A stretch of 64,000 nucleotides of DNA, taken from contig NZ_JBHLXE010000100.1 in assembly GCF_042432445.1 (NCBI RefSeq), forward strand, positions 62,001 through 126,000, written 5' to 3'. Positions 56,662 through 64,000 of the stretch are shown here, in pieces (within the stretch, counting starts at the first letter, position 1; every line of letters starts with the position of its first letter). The position numbers and the translations under genes are program-made. Source of the stretch: Thorsellia kenyensis. Its GTDB lineage: Bacteria; Pseudomonadota; Gammaproteobacteria; Enterobacterales; Thorselliaceae. The notes under the pieces are model-generated. The model saw only the letters and a program-made list of their open reading frames with translations, did no database searches and was not told the origin of the DNA.

Positions 56662-56850
56662 TAAGTTTTTCCTTTTATTGTAAAAAATTTTTAATCATCT
56701 ACCTTTAAATTTGGGGAATATAAAAAAATGTGAATGCATTTTGTCTTGTCAATCATTAAGTACTGAACTGATTATATCAATATAAATAACCCCACTCAGT
56801 CACATTTCGTCACACTATGTAATTTTCATTCATTCTTTGTAAGTGGACGG

Positions 56851-58257
56851 TTAATATTTTGTAAGTGCGTCATACCCAAGGCTAACCGAAATAATTGCAC
56901 CCTGCTCTGAACCTTCATCACTTTCGACTAACTTGTCATCATTTACATTTTGCAAATCTATCCAAGCATATTCCAACACTTCTGTATTATTATCCTTGTT
57001 GAATTGAGCACCAAAGCGAGTAGCTACATCACCTCGGGTATTAGAGTTGAAACTGATTTTCTCTAAACATGATTTGTCTAAATCATCAAAACCGGCTAAA
57101 TACTCCTCAGTAATAGGACAGTTACCAGTATCTGTTGAATAGTAAATATTCCAGGTAAAAGGAAGCTCTTTGTTTTCATATTCTGCTCGTGTTAATTGTC
57201 TTTTATTACCCTCATCATCGATAATAACAACTTCTGCTTGATAACGATTTTTTACAAAGACAGGTGGACGGCCACTCCAAGCTCCCGGTGTAATGACATT
57301 TGATTTAGTATCATCAGAAGCGGCATATATTTCCACATCTACCTGTGACTGTGGCACTAAACAATCTTCAGGGTTTGCAGGCTCAATTGTCTTATTTAAG
57401 ATAAAACTACTATTAGGAACCACTTCTGGATTTGGTAAGCCTGGAAAAGTTAGATAATGTTGTTGATTTAGCTTGTTTTGCAAATCGACATCGGTATCTT
57501 TTATATCCAAGAGTATTTCATTAGAGGCGATTTTTTCCGCATCCACTCCACTTGCTGCACCTGGCATTAAAAATTTACCCGCAGTTAAATCATCTACGAC
57601 TACATAATCATAATTTTCTGGGTGATAGGGATTACTACCTATCATAGTATGGGGTATCAGCTGATAAGTTAAAGAAGCACCTTCCGTTGAATAGGATTTA
57701 CCGTCTACTTCAATAGTCAATGGAATGGTTAATTTAAGTCTATCATTACTGATTAACATTGCATAATTGGGATCAGTAAGTGAGATAAATCTTTTTTCTC
57801 CATCAATTGTCAACTCTATTCCCCATTCAATAGTGTCGCTGGTTTTTTTATGCTCATAAAATCCATCGGCTCCATCAGGTACATTTTGATATGTCTTATC
57901 AGGATCCCAGTCTCCATCAATATCAATAATTTGGTAATGCAGAGTAACTGTTGAGCATGCACGTAATTGACCAATATCATTATTAACGGTAGCTATTGTT
58001 CTTATCCCTGGGGATGTACCTAGTAAACTTTTAGTAGCCACAGAAACAAATGTTGACTTTTCATTTTGTAGATCAAACACACCTTGCTGGTATTTATCTA
58101 ATATTTCTTTAGAAAATTTATCCTGATACGGTTCTGTAACTTTTAATTGAAAGTCATCAGGTTCGTCGGCCAAAGCATATTGGGGAAGAGCTAAGCCCCA
58201 AATAAGTGCTGTTGTTGCAAAGATTTTATTTCGCACAAAGCGTACTTTTTTTTGCAT
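56851..58257 (-). CDS. Exported module-B protein, SinI-like autotransporter-associated protein (468 residues)
   Basis: Signal peptide FATTALIWGLALPQYALA (about residues 13-31, cut before DEPDD). The middle part (TIEWGIELTIDGEKRFISL, LTIPLTIEVDGK, LTYQLIPHTMIGSNP) may be a diverged relative of module A (compare IGFKITPVTVRGLP), but this is uncertain. The C-terminal third is module B: RYQAEVVIIDDEG, FTWNIYYSTDTG, EGSEQGAIISVSLGYD. Two cysteine pairs sit here. The ATG at 58257 is chosen (AAGGAT upstream); the TTG at 58296 would overlap the barrel gene. Its place directly after the barrel gene (16-bp gap) fits the sinH-sinI / zirT-zirS layout known from Salmonella. Name is by position and motif only. 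Confidence 0.75.
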   Translation of the reverse strand: MQKKVRFVRNKIFATTALIWGLALPQYALADEPDDFQLKVTEPYQDKFSKEILDKYQQGVFDLQNEKSTFVSVATKSLLGTSPGIRTIATVNNDIGQLRACSTVTLHYQIIDIDGDWDPDKTYQNVPDGADGFYEHKKTSDTIEWGIELTIDGEKRFISLTDPNYAMLISNDRLKLTIPLTIEVDGKSYSTEGASLTYQLIPHTMIGSNPYHPENYDYVVVDDLTAGKFLMPGAASGVDAEKIASNEILLDIKDTDVDLQNKLNQQHYLTFPGLPNPEVVPNSSFILNKTIEPANPEDCLVPQSQVDVEIYAASDDTKSNVITPGAWSGRPPVFVKNRYQAEVVIIDDEGNKRQLTRAEYENKELPFTWNIYYSTDTGNCPITEEYLAGFDDLDKSCLEKISFNSNTRGDVATRFGAQFNKDNNTEVLEYAWIDLQNVNDDKLVESDEGSEQGAIISVSLGYDALTKY

Positions 58258-58273
58258 GATTATCTGTATCCTT

Positions 58274-60967
58274 TTATTCGTTATTACTCCAAACAATTGC
58301 CTTTTTTACTAAGCTATTGTTCGAAGAATCCATTATATAACCCGCATATTCAGCTTCTGAGTCATATTGCTGGTCCGGAATACATTCTTCTATTTTAGGA
58401 TTTTGTTCATTGATTGCTGTGAAATCAAACTGAACAGCTAACTGTAAACCTTGTTCTGTTACTATTTTGCTCTGCCTTGGCTTATCTTTATTGTTTGCTA
58501 AAATCTCACCCCAGCCTAGCTCATTAAATAGATAATTATTGGTTTGACTAAAAAATATAGGAGATCCTCTACATTCTTCTAGGGCCCGATAAGTTCTTTT
58601 ATCCTCACCTACATTCAAAGAAGCCAAATTTTCTACAGCTGTAACCTCAGTGTTAGTGAAAGGATCCCAATAAAGCCAAACCATGCTTTTAACAAAGTAG
58701 TTTGTTACATCTACCCAATCTTTTACTCCACTTGAATTTTCTTTATAGGTTAGAATTTTAGCTCGATATTTAGCATTAGCATTAATAGGCTGGCTTGTTA
58801 TTGGTATAACTTGTCCATTGATTAGTCCACTCTCAGAAACAAGATCACCGTAAGTAGAATACACATTACCCTCTGATGGCAACGCCCATATTTGTAATTT
58901 AACATATTGTAAATTCAATATATCACTTTCATCTTTAATAAATGTGACTATTGTCTTAGCGCCTAATTCAGGATTAACTATTGGTACTACAAATAGTTCA
59001 ACCTCTCTAGTTCCACTTGTACTAATAAAACTAGTATCTGCAATACCAACAATTTTTAATTGCGAACTCTCTTCACCTGGAAGAACAAAAAATTTAACTA
59101 TCTCACTTTCTTCTTCAAATTCTTCAGTGCCTTTTATCCGCCATTTAATTTGCACAGAGTTTACTTCACTGACATCGATAGGATCACCGTCTTTGTTTCT
59201 TGCTGTAAAAATCGAAACGGCTTTATTTTTTTCTGCAATACCATCAAGTAATTGGATAATATCTATATTTACTGGATTAAATATATTCTCAAAATCAACC
59301 AATTCAGCTTTTGAGGGTGTTAACTCCGATTGAGATTGCGTGAATCTATAGCTTACTAGATGTGGTTTAGATATTGCTTGATATCCTCTTTCTGTTGTGA
59401 CTTTAACAGTAATATATAAATCCTGCGTAGATTTCATAATAAAATCAATATTTGGACCATTCTCATTGATCTTATAATCAAGAGTTTCCCCTAAATAATT
59501 CTGAATAAACCATTCATATTTTACAACAGAAGAACGTGATGATACTGATGCAGTAACATTCACTATATCATCCACACTTGCAATTGAGGTGCCGCTCAGT
59601 GATAAAGAAAAATCTTCCTTCTGATACTCAAACACGATGTCATAATTTCTGTCGACCATATCATAACGGCTGCCTTTTAAACTTCTTGCCACTGCAACAT
59701 TGTCAGGGTTTACTTGTTCATCTAAAGGTGTTCCCATTTGTAAATTTAAGGATAAGTCTAGCTTAGTTTCATCAGCACCAGATTTACCCATTTTATGTGT
59801 TAATTCTGTCTTCACTAGAGGAATAGGCATATAGTTGGCACCGACAGTTAAACCATAAGGATCCTTTTGCCTATTCTCAATCCCAAAAAGATCGACTTCT
59901 TCACCAAAGTATTGCTCAAATGTGAGGCTAGCTCCTAATTGAGGGTAGTTCGGTAAATATGCTTGGCCCCTTAAATCAAATCCTTGTGCAGGCCTTTCAT
60001 CGTAAATTAGCGTCTCATAGTCCCTCATGACGTCAGATTCCTTCCAACTGGATAAAGGGGTATAAGTATTAGCAGCAATTTTATAGTTATCAGCCCAAAA
60101 TTCTGAACCCACACCTAGTCTGGTATTACTACCTGTAAAATCATGATCTATAAAAGCATTTGCTCCAGCCAACCATTCATTAGCTTCATATCGATATCCT
60201 ATACCAAAGTTACCAATTAATCTTGTATCCTCACCTGAACCTTGTTCGTGTATGCCAGTTTGCGAAAAAATGAGTGACTCTGATTCATCATAAAATGGCG
60301 ATAAAATTTGCAAATCATAATTAGATAATTTACCCTCTTTATCTAGCGATATATTGACTTGGGCTTTACCAAACTGCCCAAGAAAATTTGATGCATTTTG
60401 GTTTATTTCTTGATTAACACTATTAACAACTGTATTTGTTGCAAGGTTTTTAGCGTCATTTTTGATGTCATCAATGATCTGCTGACCACTTAAATTATTC
60501 CATTCTTGTTGTCCTGCAAAAACGGCTGCACCAGCTAAATTTTCTTCAGTATTTGCTGAGAGCATTTTACTGCCAGGGACTAATCCAACAAGCCCTTCCT
60601 GAAGTTCTTGCCCTGTTTTATCTTCTACTGTACTATTTGCATTACTTAAAAGAGGAAGTGCGGAGACTTCATTTTCATTGGCTGATGAAGAGCTAGAGGA
60701 GAGTTTCCTAGGTAAATTGAGTTTAGTACCAACGACTAATACATCGTTTGATTTAAGAGACGGATTTAACTTAATCAAATCACTGGTCGTGATTTGATTA
60801 CTCAATGCGAATTGATATAGTGAAATTTGCGTGTCTATAACAATCGTATCTTCTACTAGTAATTTTTGCTTAGCCGTGTTTTCACTCTCAGCATTTGCAT
60901 GATTTACCATAGACATTGATAATAAGGTAATGAAAATTAGGGCCTTATTTGAAATACCATTCTTCAT
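58274..60967 (-). CDS. Intimin/invasin-type inverse autotransporter with LysM and a C-terminal module B (SinH/ZirT-like)
   Basis: 897 residues. A signal peptide (ALIFITLLSMSMVNHANA, about 9-26) is followed by a LysM (IVIDTQISLYQFALSNQITT, LIKLNPSLKSNDVLVVGTKL; about 40-86) and a Ser-rich linker. The 12-strand intimin beta-barrel (about 195-445) shows NISLDKEGKLSNYDLQILSP, LIGNFGIGYRYE, WLAGANAFIDHDFTGSNTRL, GSEFWADNYKIAANTYTPL and GASLTFEQYFGEE. A short Ig-like passenger follows (about 450-700). The C-terminal end is module B (YRAKILTYKENSS, MVWLYWDP, VTEQGLQLAVQFDF), shared with secreted neighbours. It is the only outer-membrane pore in the locus and shorter than intimin or invasin. Its ATG at 60967 opens the locus. 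Inferred: it displays or exports the proteins encoded downstream. Confidence 0.9.
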   Translation of the reverse strand: MKNGISNKALIFITLLSMSMVNHANAESENTAKQKLLVEDTIVIDTQISLYQFALSNQITTSDLIKLNPSLKSNDVLVVGTKLNLPRKLSSSSSSANENEVSALPLLSNANSTVEDKTGQELQEGLVGLVPGSKMLSANTEENLAGAAVFAGQQEWNNLSGQQIIDDIKNDAKNLATNTVVNSVNQEINQNASNFLGQFGKAQVNISLDKEGKLSNYDLQILSPFYDESESLIFSQTGIHEQGSGEDTRLIGNFGIGYRYEANEWLAGANAFIDHDFTGSNTRLGVGSEFWADNYKIAANTYTPLSSWKESDVMRDYETLIYDERPAQGFDLRGQAYLPNYPQLGASLTFEQYFGEEVDLFGIENRQKDPYGLTVGANYMPIPLVKTELTHKMGKSGADETKLDLSLNLQMGTPLDEQVNPDNVAVARSLKGSRYDMVDRNYDIVFEYQKEDFSLSLSGTSIASVDDIVNVTASVSSRSSVVKYEWFIQNYLGETLDYKINENGPNIDFIMKSTQDLYITVKVTTERGYQAISKPHLVSYRFTQSQSELTPSKAELVDFENIFNPVNIDIIQLLDGIAEKNKAVSIFTARNKDGDPIDVSEVNSVQIKWRIKGTEEFEEESEIVKFFVLPGEESSQLKIVGIADTSFISTSGTREVELFVVPIVNPELGAKTIVTFIKDESDILNLQYVKLQIWALPSEGNVYSTYGDLVSESGLINGQVIPITSQPINANAKYRAKILTYKENSSGVKDWVDVTNYFVKSMVWLYWDPFTNTEVTAVENLASLNVGEDKRTYRALEECRGSPIFFSQTNNYLFNELGWGEILANNKDKPRQSKIVTEQGLQLAVQFDFTAINEQNPKIEECIPDQQYDSEAEYAGYIMDSSNNSLVKKAIVWSNNE

Positions 60968-61661
60968 TTGTTTTCCATTTGGCTTTTTTGAAACAAAAGG
61001 TTAGATTAAATACAAAACTTCATTCCCTTTTTTCAATCACTTAGATTTCGCAAAATTTTAATTTAATTATAATTAGTTAGTATGTTTTTTAAGGTCGTTC
61101 TAACAATTATACGCAAGATAAATCCAAATAAAATAGATAGTTACCCTTTTTACAGTTAATTACACCAAATACTTCAAATTGCACCAAAATATTACAAAAG
61201 GTTACATTACTACATTAGGCATTAAGCTTTTTCAGCTTTCCTAAATCTCTTTTTGTTTAGACTTAAGTCCATACGGAAAATAAATTACATTTTTAGTGTA
61301 CCAATAACCAGCTATATTTATGACACTCTTTACGCAATATCTTTCAGTATTATTCTTTACCGTAAAGCCCAGGATTTGTCGATCTCCAGATTTATTCACT
61401 CGTCGGATTCGCCTCAGAAGCTAAGGATAAGTTTATAATCTCCATAAATACCCTTAATCTATGTATTTTTTGTTCTCTTTGCAGGTAGTTTATATTTTAT
61501 GTGCTAGACTTGCATAGATGATGGGCATTGTCTTAATGATAAATTCTAAGCTTCTGTTAGGCTTGTTGCTTCAACCAAAATGCTAAAGTCATGAATGGAG
61601 AAGCTGTTAAGAATCTTAATCCTCTATCGACACTTTGTTGTATTTGTATAAAAATAATAAT
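60968..61661. other. Upstream region of the surface-protein locus, gene-poor
   Basis: About 700 bp, very AT-rich near the start codon. It must hold the promoter of the locus. A minus-strand frame near 61500-61620 has a weak resemblance to the end of an IS5-type transposase (DRGLRFLTASPFMTLAFWLK). No intact gene is seen. Confidence 0.45.
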
Positions 61662-61865
61662 TCATGCATCAGTACGAATACTAAATAAAACATCCTCAAA
61701 AAATAATCGTTCAGATCCTTTGATATAACCTATATTGACGCAGTTGAAAAGTTTTTGAAAAAAATTCCACTGACTATCTGGTAAAATCAATCTCGTCATG
61801 ACATTTACTCTTATAATATTTTTTCGCAAATTAATTATAAAAGCCTCATGCCTCTTGTCCAACAT
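61662..61865 (-). pseudogene. Transposase N-terminal fragment (IS5-like, tentative)
   Basis: 67 codons ending MTRLILPDSQWNFFQKLFNC, then SERLFFEDVLFSIRTDA and a stop. The layout LT..QW....LL......R.F.EGVL...RTGAPW is the N-terminal domain of IS5-group transposases (DUF4096-like). The rest of the gene is missing. The family call is a pattern judgement. Confidence 0.5.
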
Positions 61866-61941
61866 TTTTTACTTTAAATCCTTGTTTACCAAGTATTTTA
61901 TTTGTGCTTAATTTTTGCTTACCAAATATCAACAGTCCTCA

Positions 61942-62208
61942 GTCATTAAAAATACAATTGATGAAGAATAAATTCTATTTACTGATTCAGCACAGCCAAC
62001 TCAATCAGCTAAATTGAGTTATGGGTGGATTATGAAAGGAACTGATAAAATCGTCAGCATTAAAGGTATTCCTACGCATATCAATTTTATCGGTGCTTGA
62101 AATATTAATGCCATCGAAGAAACTGTTCTACCAGCATTTGAAATGATTAACAGATTGAGTATTATCGATTATTTTACTAAACTGAGCGAAAATAACCCTC
62201 TTACTTAA
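61942..62208 (+). pseudogene. IS630-family transposase fragment with internal stops
   Basis: The frame reads DEE, a stop, then ILFTDSAQPTQ, LSYGWIMKGTDK, IPTHINFIGA, a second stop and ETVLPAFEMINRLSIIDYFT. This follows the IS630 DDE core (..LFMDAVHP......YGWI.KG.......R.NL.GA, then N..S...YL). Only about 85 codons remain, without the N terminus. It is a dead relic next to the tRNA gene. Confidence 0.7.
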
Positions 62209-62543
62209 AAAAGCAGTTATATCATCTTTGATATAGTAGGCTAGCATCAGTCGAGTGTTATAGAACAAAAACATTTGAAATGGGCATATAACAAAAGAAA
62301 ATCAATATGCACGTTTTGGTATTATTTACCCCCCTACTAAAGGGGATTGGAATACTATCTAGATCTGCAAATTGAAGTAACTAAAGTATATCCCTAAATT
62401 ATTTATACCCACATAGGCTAAATTTAAATCTGACTTTGCTATTGTGGATCGTAATCAATGGACATCCTAGCACTCACCAAAATTTTTTATAACGAATAAA
62501 AAATATGGAGTGTATTTCTTAGGACTTTTTTTGAAATATTTAG
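62209..62543. other. Gene-free flank of tRNA-Arg with a CCCC/GGGG hairpin
   Basis: About 335 bp. It contains CCCCCCTACTAA-AGGGGATTGG at 62329-62350, listed as a hairpin. No gene is supported. It lies between the tRNA 3' end and the IS630 relic. Confidence 0.5.
62329..62345. repeat. Hairpin similar to the one at 19386-19404
   Basis: CCCCCCTACTAAAGGGG followed by ATTGG. It shares CCCCC, CTA, AAGGGGATTG spacing with the sequence at the right edge of the arsB insertion. Both may be relics of the same type of element end. Confidence 0.3.
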
Positions 62544-62620
62544 TGGTGCGCCCTGCTGGATTCGAACCAGCGACCTACGGCTTAGAAGGCCGTTGCTCTA
62601 TCCTGCTGAGCTAAGAGCGC
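62544..62620 (-). tRNA. tRNA-Arg (anticodon UCU)
   Basis: The minus strand reads a 77-nt cloverleaf starting GCGCTCTTAGCTCAGCAGG, with anticodon loop CCTTCTAAG (anticodon TCT), T-arm GGTTCGAATCC and an encoded CCA. Acceptor arms GCGCTCT and AGGGCGC pair. It reads AGA codons. Its 3' end faces the transposase graveyard and the surface-protein locus, a common site for island insertion. Confidence 0.96.
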
Positions 62621-62736
62621 TTTTTTGAGGAATCAATCTTTTAACGTCGAACATGATACCCAAAAATATTAAAGATGGCAATGCTTGATTACCATTTTTA
62701 TTCTGATTGCATATTTATTCTGCAAAACAGTCTAGT

Positions 62737-63387
62737 CTATTTTAAAAAAGGATTACTCTTTTCTTCAATGCCAATGGTAGTCATTGGACCATGCCCCGGA
62801 AAAATACGCATATCTTGGCCTAAGGGTAACAATTTATTTTTAATTGACTGAATTAAATCTTGGCTATTACTGCGTGGAAAATCTGTTCGCCCTACGCTAC
62901 CTCTGAATAAAACATCTCCAGCCCAAGTATGTTGAGTGTTTTTTTCAACAAAGACAATATGACCTGGCGTATGGCCAGGACAGTGTAATATTTCGAAAGT
63001 TAATTCTCCTAGGATAAATACATCCCCTTCATTCAACCAACTTGTGGGTTCATATGCCTCAGTTTCTGCACTTAACCCAAATCTTGCTGCTTGATCAGGT
63101 AAACATTCTAATAAAAATTTATCTTCAAAATGCGGGCCATTAATAGGCACCTGATACTTATCTGCATATAATTTGCCTGCTCCTGCATGATCCCAATGTC
63201 CATGCGTTAATAACACAGCTGCAATAATCAGATTATTTTCAATAATGGCATTTTCTAATGCAAGTGAGCGACTGCCAGGATCTATAATAACTGCTTTACG
63301 GGTTTGCTCACACCAGACCAGACTACAATTCTGTTCAAAAGGTGTCACAGGGAATTGTAGATAAGAGATTAATGTATGTTTTACCAT
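62737..63387 (-). CDS. ycbL: Metallo-beta-lactamase-fold hydrolase YcbL (glyoxalase II-like)
   Basis: 216 residues with the metal-binding motif THGHWDHAG (about residues 60-68), a HCPGHTPGH block and AGDVLF (bridging Asp), as in YcbL, a small glyoxalase II-like hydrolase that may act on S-lactoylglutathione-type thioesters. It overlaps mepK by 7 bp on the same strand, the E. coli pair order. The ldtD gene that precedes mepK in E. coli would be beyond the window. Confidence 0.9.
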   Translation of the reverse strand: MVKHTLISYLQFPVTPFEQNCSLVWCEQTRKAVIIDPGSRSLALENAIIENNLIIAAVLLTHGHWDHAGAGKLYADKYQVPINGPHFEDKFLLECLPDQAARFGLSAETEAYEPTSWLNEGDVFILGELTFEILHCPGHTPGHIVFVEKNTQHTWAGDVLFRGSVGRTDFPRSNSQDLIQSIKNKLLPLGQDMRIFPGHGPMTTIGIEEKSNPFLK

Positions 63388-63938
63388 GTTCTTACAGGTC
63401 CTGTATCAATATGAATGAAGTTATTTTTAGGGTAATAACCGACACCCCCTGCATTTAATGCAATCATAGCATCCTTAATTTCATTGAGTGCAACTCCCTC
63501 AATACGGAAATCCATTGCTTTGCCCTTAGTATGATAACTATTTTTGGCAACCCCTGATTTTTTGGTGCGCATGCTATTATTAGAAACCGGAGCACGGTAC
63601 CCGGAAATTAAGGTGATAGGCAGTTGTATGTTAAGCATCAGTTGTAAACGTAGCAACTGATCAAAAAGTCCAACATCGATGGTTTTAGTTTGGTTACTTC
63701 TATGATCTCTAAATAAGTGTGATAATTGACTAAGTTGTTTATTATTTACTGTATTGGTTGCCCCTAAATTAACTGTAAGAGATTCTAAAGTATTAAGATT
63801 TTTAATTGTTAAAATTTTGGGCTTAGCCGTTGATAAGCTAGAAAATCCAGTTTTAGGCAGCATTAAGCCAGAAGCTAGGGTCAATGCACTTAAGGATAAA
63901 AACTGCCTTCTGTTAATGGTTGTTTTTTCACTACTCAT
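63381..63938 (-). CDS. mepK: Murein endopeptidase MepK (YcbK, DUF882/M15-type)
   Basis: MepK cleaves peptidoglycan cross-links in the periplasm. The 185-residue protein has a twin-arginine signal (INRRQFLSLSALTLASGLML), then LLRLQLMLNIQLPITLISGYRAP and the zinc ligands in NSYHTKGKAMDFRIEG (His, Asp) and FIHIDTG (His). The ATG at 63938 (AGAGG upstream) is chosen over the TTG at 63959. It overlaps ycbL. In E. coli this pair follows mukB and ldtD; here mukB is 24 kb away. Confidence 0.93.
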   Translation of the reverse strand: MSSEKTTINRRQFLSLSALTLASGLMLPKTGFSSLSTAKPKILTIKNLNTLESLTVNLGATNTVNNKQLSQLSHLFRDHRSNQTKTIDVGLFDQLLRLQLMLNIQLPITLISGYRAPVSNNSMRTKKSGVAKNSYHTKGKAMDFRIEGVALNEIKDAMIALNAGGVGYYPKNNFIHIDTGPVRTW

Positions 63939-64000
63939 CAATCTTACCTCTCTTTTCAAGATTACTACAATAAATTCGCGACAGGTACTTCATTAATTGC
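63939..64000. other. Right edge of the window
   Basis: About 60 bp upstream of mepK, with no identifiable feature. Confidence 0.5.

Noticed and set aside
58944..59333. 129-codon plus-strand frame
   Set aside because: Antisense to the passenger part of the barrel gene; no supporting motif.
54144..60967. Two-partner secretion or type I secretion explanation for the cluster
   Set aside because: No TpsB-type POTRA barrel, no haemagglutination N-domain, no RTX repeats or ABC exporter; the only barrel is of intimin type.

Overview
The window is AT-rich DNA from a gammaproteobacterium. It carries mukF-mukE-mukB behind cmoM, the ppc/argE/argCBH neighbourhood, divergent nadK/grpE, nagBA, and a mepK-ycbL pair. 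This gene set is typical of the Enterobacterales/Pasteurellales/Vibrionales side of the class. The low G+C content and gene arrangement fit an Orbales-type host-associated bacterium (Gilliamella/Frischella/Orbus-like), but that placement is an inference.

Positions 1-31.5 kb are mostly housekeeping: the 5' end of a PLP-enzyme gene overlapping recD; a yniB / plsC-like / cdsA-like membrane-lipid cluster; nadK diverging from grpE, which has a clear sigma-32-type promoter; argH, argB, argC and an ArgO-like exporter facing argE and ppc; then lldP, purD, yceF, a DUF1543 gene, a small pilotin-like lipoprotein gene, nagB-nagA, and a large MscK/MscM-type channel gene. Between ppc and lldP lies a 4-kb insertion (about 15.63-19.68 kb). 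It is bracketed by two decayed pieces of IS982-type transposase and carries an E. coli-type arsB and a DUF6882-like gene. The probable original ppc terminator now sits on the far side of the insertion.

Positions 31.5-42.2 kb hold glnS, cmoM, mukF, mukE and mukB, all on the minus strand with short gaps or overlaps, then tdk upstream. Positions 42.6-61.0 kb hold the most notable locus, six minus-strand genes for surface or secreted proteins. The first is a LysM plus intimin-type beta-barrel protein (inverse autotransporter). It is followed by three separate exported proteins and then two very large exported proteins (2220 and about 1210 residues) made of Ig-like repeats. Two modules recur across these proteins. 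Module A (G..P...S[VI]GA, then a GxIxYVP motif, then a G.P..G motif) is in four of the exported proteins, twice in each giant. Module B (Y.A.V, W.[VL]Y, ending EQGL.L.V) is at the C terminus of three exported proteins and of the barrel protein itself. I read this as an expanded SinH/ZirT-like barrel with trans-encoded passenger partners.

Positions 61.0-62.5 kb are a gene-poor graveyard of transposase fragments (IS630-like, possible IS5-like) next to a tRNA-Arg(UCU) gene, which marks the surface-protein locus as a likely island. The window ends with ycbL and mepK.
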